A stretch of DNA of 64,000 bases, from the NCBI GenBank assembly GCA_026545765.1, contig CM048842.1:25768667-25832666 (forward strand), in the 5' to 3' direction. Numbering within the stretch: position 1 is the first letter of the stretch; the number at the start of each line of letters is the position of its first letter. A program made the position numbers and the translations under genes. The notes below the pieces were generated by a model, which ran no database searches, was not told the DNA's origin, and worked only from the letters and a program-made list of their open reading frames with translations. Shown here one piece after another: positions 55,701 to 63,699 of this stretch. Source of the DNA: Plantago major (Eukaryota > Streptophyta > Magnoliopsida > Lamiales > Plantaginaceae).

Positions 55701-57926
55701 GGCAGATGAAGGAATATTTCTTGGTTATTCTCTGAATAGAAAAGCCTAAAAAATCTACAACAAAAGAACGCAAAAGATCGAAGAATCTGTTCATGTAGTG
55801 TTCTATGAAGGAAACAAGAAAGTACTCTTAAATGATGATCTCTCAGATAGGTTCAAAGAACTAATGATTAAAGATTCTGAAAAAGGATCCTCAGAAGGAA
55901 ACAATTCTATTATTCAAGTAGAGGATGAGTCTGACGATGAAAAGCAACATATGCTTAGTAACAACCAGATGAGTCTATGACATGATGAAGAATTTCCTAT
56001 GAGAATTCCGAAATGGAGCAAAGTTACTAAGAACCTTCATCATGGAGAGGTATCGAAAATGAGATTGAAATACAAGTCCCAGATATCTCAAACACTGAAA
56101 AAGTGTCAGATATCCATGGCATTTCCCATGTGTCAGATATCTTAGATACTGCACAAGTATCTCATCAAGATCATATTGATTCACATTCAAATCAAAGTGA
56201 TATTGATCCTACTAGTTCAAAATCCCTTATGAAATGGATAAGAAATCATCCTGCAAAGGATGTGATTGGTCCCATAGACCAAGGAGATAGAACTAGAAGA
56301 GCAATTGCTGATAAAGCAAATTGTCTCTATGGATGTTTCATCTCAAACATTGAACCAAAGACTATAGAAGAAGCATTAAAGGATCAAGATTGGATCTCTG
56401 CAATGCAAGAAGAGTTGGATCAATTTAAGAAAAACAAAGGCAGATGAAGGAATATTTTTCTTGGTTATTCTCTGAATAGCAAAGCCTACAGAATCTACTA
56501 CAAAAGAACGTAAAAGATCGAAGAATCTGTTCATGTAGTGTTCTATGAAGGAAACGAGAAAGTACTCTTAAATGATGATCTCTCAGATAGGTTCAAAGAA
56601 CTAATGGATTAAAGATTCTGAAAAAGGATACTCAGAAGGAAACAATTCTATCATTCAAGTAGAGGATGAGTCTGACGATGAAAAGCAACATATGCTTAGT
56701 AACAACCAGATGAGTCTAAAACATGATGAAGAATTTCCAATCAGAATTCCATAAATGGAACAGGTTACTGAGAACCTTCATCATGGAGAGGTATCTGAAA
56801 ATGAGATTGCTGAAATACAAGTCCCAGATATCTCTCACACTGAAAATGTGTCAGATATCCATGGCATTTCCCATGTGTCAGATATCTTAGATACTGCACA
56901 AGTATCTCATCAAGATCATATTGATTCACATTCAAATCAAAATGATATTGATCCTACTAGTTCAAAACCCATTATGAAATGGATAAAAATCATCCTGCAA
57001 AGGATGTGATTGGTCCCATAGACCAAGGAGATTGAACTAGAAGAGCAATTGCTGAAAAAGCAAATTGTCTCTATGGATGTTTCATCTCAAACATTGAACC
57101 AAAGACTATAGAAGAAGCATTAAAGGATCAAGATTGGATCTCTGCAATGCAAGAAGAGTTGGATCAATTTAAGAGAAACAAAGGCAGATGAAGGAATATT
57201 TTTCTTGGTTATTCTCTGAATAGCAAAGCCTACAGAATCTACAACAAAAGAACGCAAAAGATCGAAGAATCTGTTCATGTAGTGTTCTATGAAGGAAACG
57301 AGAAAGTACTCTTAAATGATGATCTCTCAGATAGGTTCAAAGAACTAATGGATTAAAGATTCTGAAAAGGATACTCAGAAGGAAACAATTCTATCATTCA
57401 AGTAGAGGATGAGTCTGACGATGAAAAGCAACATATGCTTAGTAACAACCAGATGAGTCTAAGACATGATGAATATTTTCCTATGAGAATTCCAGAAATG
57501 GAATAGGTTACTAAGAACCTTCATCATGGAGAGGTATATGAAAATGAGATTGCTGAAATACAAGTCCCAGATATCTCTAACACTGAAAAAGTGTCAGATA
57601 TCCATGGCATTTCCCATGTGTCAGATATCTTAGATACTGCACAAGTATCTCATCAAGATCATATTGATTCACATTTAAATCAAAATGATATTGATCCTAC
57701 TAGTTCAAAACCCATTATGAAATGGATAAGAAATCATCCTGCAAAGGATGTCATTGGCCCCATAGACCAAGGAGTTAGAACTAGAAGAGCAATTGCTGAA
57801 AAAGCAAATTGTCTCTATGGATGTTTCATCTCAAACATTGAACCAAAGACTATAGAAGAAGCATTAAAGGATCAAGATTGGATCTCTGCAATGCAAGAAG
57901 AGTTGGATCAATTTGAGAGAAACAAA
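49766..57926 (+). repeat. pol: array block 11: last eleven units, with a two-unit (1.48-kb) period
   Basis: Units start at 49766, 50506, 51248, 51989, 52734, 53474, 54215, 54957, 55701, 56439 and 57183. Units with two extra T (GAATATTTTTCTTGG) start at 49766, 51989, 53474, 54957, 56439 and 57183. From 51989 to 56438 they alternate with units reading GAATAGAAAAGCCT, giving a dimer of 1482-1485 bp. The final unit (57183-57926) is the boundary copy: its AACAAA continues directly as GTCTGGAAACTGG, the native pol sequence. Confidence 0.9.
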
Positions 57927-59327
57927 GTCTGGAAACTGGTTCCATTTGATGACGGAATATCTGTAATCGGAACCAAGTGGGTTTTCAGAAAGAAAATGAA
58001 TGAGTTTGGTGAAATAACCAGAAACAAAGCTAGGCTGATTGCCAAGGGATTCACCCAGACTGAAGGACTAGACTTTTTCTAGCCTTTGCAGCTCATAATA
58101 ACTTTACAGTTTATCAAATGGATGTCAAGAGTGCATTCCTAAATGGTGAACTTGCTGAAGAAGTCTATGTTGAGCAACCACCAGGTTTTGAAGTTTCCTT
58201 AGAAAGTAGGATGGTCTATAAGCTTCAGAAAGCTCTGTATGGGCTGAAACAGGCTCCAAGAGCATGGTATGATACATTGGCCAGATACCTACTCGAAAGT
58301 GGTTTCAAGAAAGGAGATGTTGATAAAACACTCTCCACATTGAAGCATGATGGGAAACTACTTTTAGTTCAAGTATACGTTGATGACATTATATTTGGAT
58401 CTAAAGACAAGCAACTTTGTGAAGACTTTGCTGAACTCATGAAATGTAAATTTGAGATGAGCATGATGGGAGAATTGAATTACTTCCTAGGGCTGCAAGT
58501 CAAGCAACTCAATGATGGAATATTCATTAGTCAAACAAAGTATGCAAAAGACATGCTCAACAAGTTCAATCTAAAGCCTTCTGAAAAGAATGCTAAGATA
58601 CCAATGGGCATTGGAACCAAGATGACCTATACTGAATCTGACAAGAGTATTGAAGAACACAAGTATAGGAAATTGATTGGGTGTCTACTGTACCTCAATG
58701 CAAGTAGACATGATATTCAATATGGAGTTGGAGTGTGTGCTAGATTTCAGACAAATCCAATGCAATCACACTACAACATTGCCACGAAAATATTGAGGTA
58801 TGTAAAGGGTACTGTAGAAGTTGGATTATTGTATCCAAAAGATAGTGGATTAAGTTTGGTTGGCTATTCAGATGTCGACTATGCTGGATCATTGCTTGAT
58901 AGAAAAAGCACCTCAGGAACTTATCAATTTATTGGTGCTAGATTGATATCTTGGTTCAGCAAGAAACATAACTCAATTGCCACATCTACCAAAGAGGCTG
59001 AATATATTGCTGCGGGATGTTGCGCTTCACAAATATTGTGGATACAACAACAACTCAGACTATGGACTCAATGAAGAGAAAACTCCCATTTTATGTGACA
59101 ACACAAGTGCTATTGCCATAACTCAGAATCCTAAGTTTCATGCTAGAACAAAGCACATTGATGTTAGACCCCACTTCATCAGAGACCACGTTGAAAAAGG
59201 CAATATAGAGATACTCAAGATTGGCACTGAAGACCAACTTGCAGATATCTTCACTAAGCCACTACAAGAAAGTAGATTCTTAGCCTTAAGACACAGTCTT
59301 GGACTAGTGGAGCTACCAAAGAACTGA
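57927..59327 (+). pseudogene. pol: copia pol 3' part: reverse transcriptase and RNase H (broken)
   Basis: This is the single-copy continuation of the pol gene whose upstream segment forms the array. The RT opens with VWKLVPFDDG and GTKWVFRKK. It contains [12 protein letters not shown] (first catalytic Asp) and the YVDDIIFGS box near 58380. RNase H follows with [10 protein letters not shown] near 58860, [11 protein letters not shown] near 58990, and the terminal HIDVRPHFIRDHVEKG and LADIFTKPL, ending at a TGA at 59325-59327. There are two breaks. At about 58073-58085 the frame passes from GLDF to FLAFAAHNN, so a conserved stretch of roughly 15 residues at the start of the RT core is missing and the frame changes. 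Near 59055 a probable two-base loss shifts the frame between WIQQQLR and YGLNEEK. Gag, protease and the integrase core are not in the window. The motifs and end fit the Sirevirus branch. It cannot give an active enzyme. Confidence 0.93.
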
Positions 59328-59468
59328 AAAAGTTCTGATATCTGAAGAAGATATCAAAGGAGAGAGAAAAGGAATCTGGAACGGGTATCCAGAAACCAAA
59401 GGCTAAAGGGTAAAAATAGCTATTTGAAGATTTCTGAGACAGGTACTCAGATATCTAGATCACTGAGT

Positions 59469-59480
59469 GAGGGGGAAAAC
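59469..59480 (+). other. candidate polypurine tract
   Basis: GAGGGGGAAAAC lies about 140 bases after the pol stop, followed shortly by TG. Copia elements of this type use a G-rich purine tract to prime plus-strand DNA next to the 3' LTR or internally. Without an identifiable LTR beside it, this remains a candidate. Confidence 0.35.
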
Positions 59481-59894
59481 AAAAGTGAATGGTACAACTG
59501 TCTGCAGTCAACTACTATCTTGAAATTTGAATCATTTCTATCTTTCTGAAAAACTTTGAAAAGACAACAAGTATAAGATAGAATCAGATACAACAGTGTT
59601 CTCATTCACACAGAAACGTGATTCAGATAGCTAATAGCCAACATTCATTAAATGGGCACAATTACAATTGTTGATTGTGATCATTGCTGAAGAAGCAATG
59701 GTGACCCTTGATGAAATGGGCGATTGATCTTTACGGCAGAGATTAACTCTAAGTAAATAGTGGACTGTTGAAATTCAGACAGGGCCCACTATGCATTTAA
59801 TGCCAAACAAAGCTTTTTCCCACGCCTGTCTGCAATACACAGATACTTACACAAAAAATTGATTTGTATGTATATGTCTGTTGAGATCTCTTTG

Positions 59895-59905
59895 CTATAT
59901 ATATA
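59895..59905 (+). promoter_or_regulatory. TATA box upstream of the extra gene
   Basis: CTATATATATA is a good plant TATA box about 180 bases before the ATG at 60085, leaving a plausible 150-base leader rich in C and T. It suggests the extra gene has, or had, its own promoter rather than relying on readthrough from pol. No transcription data are available. Confidence 0.5.
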
Positions 59906-60084
59906 GGATTTTGGCTAAGGAAATTACTTTCGCCAAATCCAACATTCCGACTTGCACAAGAATAGCAAAAACCATTCTATTTTCTCTGTAAATCTCTGCT
60001 CCCAAATTAGTTTTTCTGCAAAGAATCACTAATCTTACACCTTAATCTCTTTCAAACTTCGAAAAATTTACGATATATAAAGAG

Positions 60085-61992
60085 ATGGCCCCCAAACGAT
60101 CAACTACCCAGAAATCCCAAATTACTACTACTGGTACTGCTGAAAAGCAAACACCAGAGTTGGTAGTTATTAACAATCGATTGGTAGGGAACTTCAATCC
60201 CAATCATTGGACTTCAAATCACATAATGATTTGGGGTGTGTTCCATGATCGAGGAATACCTCACTGCTGCTGTTGAGACTCAAGCCGACAGAAAACTGAT
60301 ACTTGACATGCTTGACAAGGCATAAATCAAGGGTTTTGTATCAGTTCTACCCAGTAGAATCTCTTCACTGGATGTGTTAAAATTCTATGACAACTCCAGG
60401 ATTATATCCTGTGTTTCCGAAGGCACTGCAATAGTGTCTATCTGAACATCAGTCCAAGGAAAGGAAATCCTTCTGGACTTAACAACTTTCTGCAAGTTGT
60501 TTGACCTTCAAAATCTTGGAAAGGATTTTGAAATAGACACCAAGGATGATGATCTCCTTGAAGGTGTAAAACAACTGTACATTGATGTGTGTAATCTTGA
60601 AAATCAGATACACCCACTGACTTCAAGCTTGCTGACATCAGAACCAGACATCTGTTGGTTCACTGGGATGTGTTGGCATGCATTCTTCACAGATGCTTTG
60701 ATGGTCTACAAGGAGGTGCTGACCAGATAAGCCAAGAACGTTGGATGAAGATGTTCTTGTTGCAACAACAAGACAAAAGGCTGGAAAACCCTTTCAATTG
60801 GGGAAAGTACGCCTTTATGAAATTTGTGAAGAAGATTCAAGGCTTTGAGCCTAAAATCGCTAAGGGACTTGCTGAGCCAAAGGCCTCGGTATGCTATGGT
60901 GTAAAGATATGCTACTTGCTGGAAAAGCTTGGCATTGAGCTCAGAGAGAAGGCTGACATAGCCAACAGTAACCTACTCTACAAATATGAGTATACGAACA
61001 TGATGAAAAAGGTTACTGGATCTCAGGAAGGTTCCAAGAAGCGAAAGACTGAAGAGGTATCTGAGGGAAAAGTTGCGACCAAGAAGCCCAGAACTTCACG
61101 AAAGAACTCTGTTGGCAAATCAGAAGGCACACCCATTGAGGTTGTCGATTCCCAGATACCTGCCGTCGCTGCAGATGAACTCATCAATGAAGATGAACTC
61201 ATCAATGCTGCAAAAGAGGTATCGACTACTGAACAAGTAGACTTAGCAAGAGAAAGTGCTTTCAGAAATGTTAAGACTATTGCCGAAAGCCTTGCTGATG
61301 AACTCATCAATGCTGCTAAAGAAAGTACTGACGGATATCAAGCCCTATCTACAGAAACCGCAGGAATTATGGACCAATCAGTTCCCAATGCTGATGAGAA
61401 CTCTGATGATGAAGATGATGAATTAGTCATTTCTCAAGTCCTATAAAAATCAAAAAGGGCTAAAGTTACTAAAAAAGTAACTGGTGTAGAGGTATCTGAA
61501 GAAGAACCTACACCACAGGTTGCTGAACAAGCACCTGTTACAAAGGTTGCTGAACAAGCAACAGTGTCCAAGGTAACTGGACAAATTACACCATCAGAGC
61601 AGCAAAGACTGAAGCATATTGAAGATGCTCTAATGAGTGACAACTTAGTGTTGGAGGATACTGCCATTGCCTCAACACTCAAAAGTCTATCTGAAGCACA
61701 ACAACCACAACAGCCAGATAAGGATACTGCTGAAATGTTACTTGAGCTGCAGATATCAGCATCTTTCATTGCTGAAGAAAATCCTGCAAAAGAGCAGGTT
61801 CCCCAACTCAATGAGAGGGATCAAACTAAGACATCTACTCAGAATGATCAACCAGGGGAGGCAAATGAGTTTCATACTCAGGCAAGGTCTGAAGTACCTG
61901 AAACCTCAAACAAAGAAGATGAAATGGAACAACAAGACCAATGCATAGAAGGGTCACAAGTTCCAGAGACCAATCAGCCTGACATTGCTCAG
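60085..61992 (+). pseudogene. extra gene downstream of pol, first exon (decayed; unknown function)
   Basis: I do not recognise the product. The gene sits where some Sirevirus-type elements carry an env-like or additional ORF. The ATG at 60085 opens MAPKRSTTQKSQ. The frame then shifts near 60245 (to MIEEYLTAAVETQ) and again near 60720. In-frame stops lie at 60323, 60443 and 61444. The region around 60330-60730 (KFYDNSRI, GKEILLDLTTFCKLFDLQN, then TSEPDICWFTGMCWHAFF) looks like a folded domain, perhaps of the plant transposon/gag-like type, but this is a weak resemblance. It is followed by WGKYAFMKFVKKIQG. A basic stretch near 61030-61115 (SKKRKTEE ... ATKKPRTSRK) resembles a bipartite nuclear signal. 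The rest is acidic and low in complexity, with repeated DELIN motifs near 61175-61320. The exon ends at DIAQ before a GT splice site. No signal peptide or membrane span is evident, which argues against an envelope protein. Confidence 0.6.
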
Positions 61993-62072
61993 GTATCTGA
62001 ATGGTTTAACTCTCTACTTGTGATATTTTGTGCCACATAATCTTGTTATTTAATAGAATTTCTTTGTTACAG
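61993..62072 (+). other. intron 1 of the extra gene (80 bp)
   Basis: GTATCTGAATGG at the start and a T-rich TTTGTTACAG end fit a plant GT-AG intron. It contains an in-frame TAA, so it must be removed for the reading frame to go on. It is phase 0 after the Gln of DIAQ. Confidence 0.65.
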
Positions 62073-62181
62073 GCTGATTTAAGAAACACGCGAACAAGAG
62101 GAAGCTGAAAAGCTTGCCTCAGATGCTGAGAAGGAGGCTTCCACACCCTCACAACTTAAGGAATCTGAGCCTGTGCTACAG
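62073..62181 (+). pseudogene. exon 2 of the extra gene
   Basis: This exon has 109 bases; 111 would keep phase. The second part reads EQEEAEKLASDAEKEASTPS and ends at PVLQ before GT. Upstream, the frame entering from exon 1 (ADLRN) is out by two bases near GATTTAAGAAAC, so a two-base loss has broken it. It is Glu/Ser/Pro-rich like the following exons. Confidence 0.55.
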
Positions 62182-62259
62182 GTGATAAAGATTTCCTTAA
62201 GATATAATTTTTCAGATATTCGTTAATATATTTCACTAATATGTGTTTTTTCCTAATAG
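62182..62259 (+). other. intron 2 of the extra gene (78 bp)
   Basis: It runs from GTGATAAAG to TTCCTAATAG, is AT-rich and holds several stops. It is phase 0. It contains CAGATATTC, a word shared with intron 3. Confidence 0.65.
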
Positions 62260-62370
62260 GCTCCAACTGAGAAGAAAAATGAAGAGACTGAAAAGTCTAT
62301 CTCTTCAGAGAGGAATCCAGAGGCTTCCAAGGCCTCTGAGGAACAAGTATCTGAACCTACTGTAGAGAAG
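62260..62370 (+). pseudogene. exon 3 of the extra gene (111 bp)
   Basis: An intact 37-codon exon starting APTEKKNEETEKS and ending EPTVEK. It has the same size and composition as repaired-length exon 2, suggesting exon duplication. It is phase 0 at both ends. Confidence 0.6.
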
Positions 62371-62449
62371 GTATTTCATTCAGATATTCATACTCCTCAA
62401 AGAACAATGTCTGATCATTTTTCTTAGACTAACACATTCTACTTAAAAG
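62371..62449 (+). other. intron 3 of the extra gene (79 bp)
   Basis: It runs from GTATTTCATTC to ACTTAAAAG. The acceptor is weak, because it lacks a clear pyrimidine run directly before AG. An alternative acceptor, TTTTCTTAG at about 62427, would break the phase. It contains TTCAGATATTC. Confidence 0.55.
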
Positions 62450-62602
62450 GCTCAAACAGAAGTAGAAGTTGCTGGGGAATTGCGCACTCAATCCCCTCAA
62501 CCAATGGAAATTGATGAGGCCACCAAACCTTCATCACCCGAGAGAATACCAAAGACTGTACAAGTTTCTGAGAGATAAGTATCTGAGCTTCCTACTGTGG
62601 AG
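62450..62602 (+). pseudogene. exon 4 of the extra gene (153 bp)
   Basis: It starts AQTEVEVAGEL and ends ELPTVE before GT. One in-frame TAA follows VSER near 62576, so even correct splicing would stop here. Pro, Ser and Glu dominate. The length is a multiple of three. Confidence 0.55.
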
Positions 62603-62685
62603 GTGATTGACATCTCAGATATCAATTTCTCTAAGTGTTTATCTCCTGATAAATTTCTAAGTGTGTTGTTGTATTTTATTCTCAG
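62603..62685 (+). other. intron 4 of the extra gene (83 bp)
   Basis: It runs from GTGATTGACATC to a strong pyrimidine-rich acceptor TTTTATTCTCAG. It is phase 0 and includes CTCAGATATC. Confidence 0.7.
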
Positions 62686-62805
62686 GATCAAAAAGAAAGA
62701 GAGGATGCTGAGGATCAAACTACCAAGTCTCCTCCTCGCACCAAGATATCTGAGGCACCTGGAACCTCAGTAGTCCAACCTTCTGAGCCTGTTGCTGTTG
62801 CACAG
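62686..62805 (+). pseudogene. exon 5 of the extra gene (120 bp)
   Basis: An open 40-codon exon reading DQKEREDAEDQTTK at the start and EPVAVAQ at the end. It is acidic, then Pro/Ser-rich, and phase 0 at both ends, like exons 3 and 4. Confidence 0.6.
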
Positions 62806-62883
62806 GTAACACAGATACTTGACTGCTCTAAAACACAGATATCTACACAAGTTTTGAAACTAACTCAAAACTCTCTCTTTCAG
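62806..62883 (+). other. intron 5 of the extra gene (78 bp)
   Basis: It runs from GTAACACAG to the strong acceptor CTCTCTTTCAG. It is phase 0 and contains ACAGATATCT. Confidence 0.7.
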
Positions 62884-63267
62884 GCTCAAAATAGTGCCAA
62901 GAAGGAGTCAAATGATGACTATGAAAATCTTCTTCCCTTCTTCAAGACTCATACCTTGCCAAAGCATATTCAATGCTTCAAGAAAAGGCAGAGGTTAAGG
63001 TGCTCTGATCTCTCTGAAATACTGAGAATCACAGATCAACCTACGAGAAGAGAACGAGCTCTTGACTTGGAGAACTTCATCCATGCAATGTTTCTCACGG
63101 AACAGTATCAAGTTGCGACCTTATTGCATAAGGATTTCTCCAGAGAAGTGGCACAAAAGTTGATTCAAGCCTTTAATCAGGCTGATGGTCAGACAAGATT
63201 ACAGATGGCATTCAAGCTATTCAGCTTGAATGCCAAGAGTACTAACCACCTTTCTAAGCTAAGATAA
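62884..63267 (+). pseudogene. last exon of the extra gene
   Basis: An open exon of 127 codons plus TAA, starting AQNSAKKESNDDYENLL. Unlike the low-complexity exons before it, it looks like a compact helical domain: HIQCFKKRQRLRCSDLSEIL, then RRERALDLENFIHAMF, EVAQKLIQAFNQADGQ and AFKLFSLN. I cannot assign it to a family. It is the best-preserved part of the gene, but upstream breaks mean the whole is probably not expressed as a full protein. Confidence 0.6.
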
Positions 63268-63699
63268 GTCATTAGGTTGCTGATCAAAATCTAAACATAT
63301 ATTCCTAACAAATTTCCCCCATTTTGATCAGTCAACGATGACTATCTGACCTATTACAAATCTGGATAAGGAAACAATCCATCACTTAATCATTTCTTAT
63401 GATCTTTAAGTTCATATAATTAAGTGCAGAAAGTAAACATCAACCAAATCACAAGGTGTGATCTTTGCTGACAAGTTATCTTTTATAAAGAATGATATCT
63501 GAGAGTAAGTACATCAGATATGATACAGAGAAAGCTTACAGATAACTTTAGTACATAATACAATTTAGCTCAGTCAGCAAGATACAAAAAATTACATAGT
63601 AAATTAGGACAGCAGGAGTAACCAAGCTCCAAGTAGACATCCTAATGAATTAGTCTTCAAGTCTTCTATACTTCAAGTCTTCAAAAGCAGTTCCATGGG
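63268..63699. other. noncoding stretch between convergent ORFs
   Basis: No gene is seen here. The notable content is an 11-bp perfect inverted repeat and a pyrimidine run (next entry), followed by AT-rich sequence with several CAGATAT words. It lies between the 3' end of the plus-strand gene and the 3' end of a minus-strand ORF. Confidence 0.6.
63280..63331 (-). repeat. inverted repeat with a polypurine tract and possible LTR start on the minus strand
   Basis: CTGATCAAAAT (63280-63290) and its exact reverse complement ATTTTGATCAG (63321-63331) flank a 30-base gap. On the minus strand the gap begins GGGGGAAATT and then TGTTAGGAATATATG. A G-rich purine tract followed by TGTT is how the 3' LTR of Sirevirus-type elements often begins. 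If so, a minus-strand LTR would start at 63310 and overlap the plus-strand gene end, so this is uncertain. A hairpin at a shared 3' end is the alternative. Confidence 0.35.

Larger units (their letters stand above)
2917..57926 (+). repeat. 55-kb tandem array of a 742-bp internal pol fragment (about 74.5 units)
   Basis: One partial unit (2917-3281) is followed by 74 full head-to-tail units. Typical length is 741-743 bp and the range is about 676-745. Taking the first base after AACAAA as the start, a unit opens at residues ADEGIFLGYSLNSKAYRIYN, the C-terminal part of copia integrase. It continues through an acidic linker (VEDESDDEKQHML, VPDISNTEKVSDIHGISH) and RRAIAEKANCLYGCFISN, and ends at EELDQFERNK just before RT. 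The plus-strand pol sense is kept in every unit. Units look highly similar by eye, differing by scattered substitutions and small indels. Each junction reads AACAAAGGCAGATGAAGG (GGCAGGTGA in one block), so the upstream frame stops at TGA while the integrase frame resumes one base on. The last unit runs without a junction into single-copy RT sequence at 57927, showing its origin. It is a retrotransposon-derived satellite, not a set of genes. Confidence 0.97.
59328..60084 (+). other. noncoding stretch between pol and the extra gene
   Basis: No gene is seen in these 757 bases. They contain several GATATC palindromes just after pol, a G-rich tract (59469-59480), a TATA box (59895-59905) and an AT- and pyrimidine-rich leader before the ATG at 60085. 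The part from about 59487 (TGAATGG...) to 60084 could be an internal promoter region. It could also be an LTR remnant, but no second copy is present to compare. Confidence 0.6.

Noticed and set aside
5493..57900. Dozens of 60-254-codon plus-strand frames as a tandem gene family
   Set aside because: They are pieces of one pol fragment. Many begin at TTG or inside the repeat, all end at junction or indel stops, and none has its own promoter or full domain.
2917..57926. CRISPR array or bacterial repeat locus
   Set aside because: Units are about 742 bp with no short repeat-spacer pattern. The content is plant copia pol.
2917..57926. Ribosomal spacer or classical centromere satellite
   Set aside because: No rRNA sequence is present. 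The unit is recognisable pol coding sequence. Nothing in the window shows a centromeric location.
59487..60084. 3' LTR of the array-bearing element
   Set aside because: It has a purine tract before it and a TATA box inside, but no second copy or target duplication is visible, and a multi-exon gene follows directly. It is left as an uncertain noncoding region.
61023..61811. Minus-strand frames at 61023-61310 and 61434-61811
   Set aside because: They are Ser-rich antisense shadows of the acidic low-complexity part of the plus-strand extra gene, with no recognisable motif.
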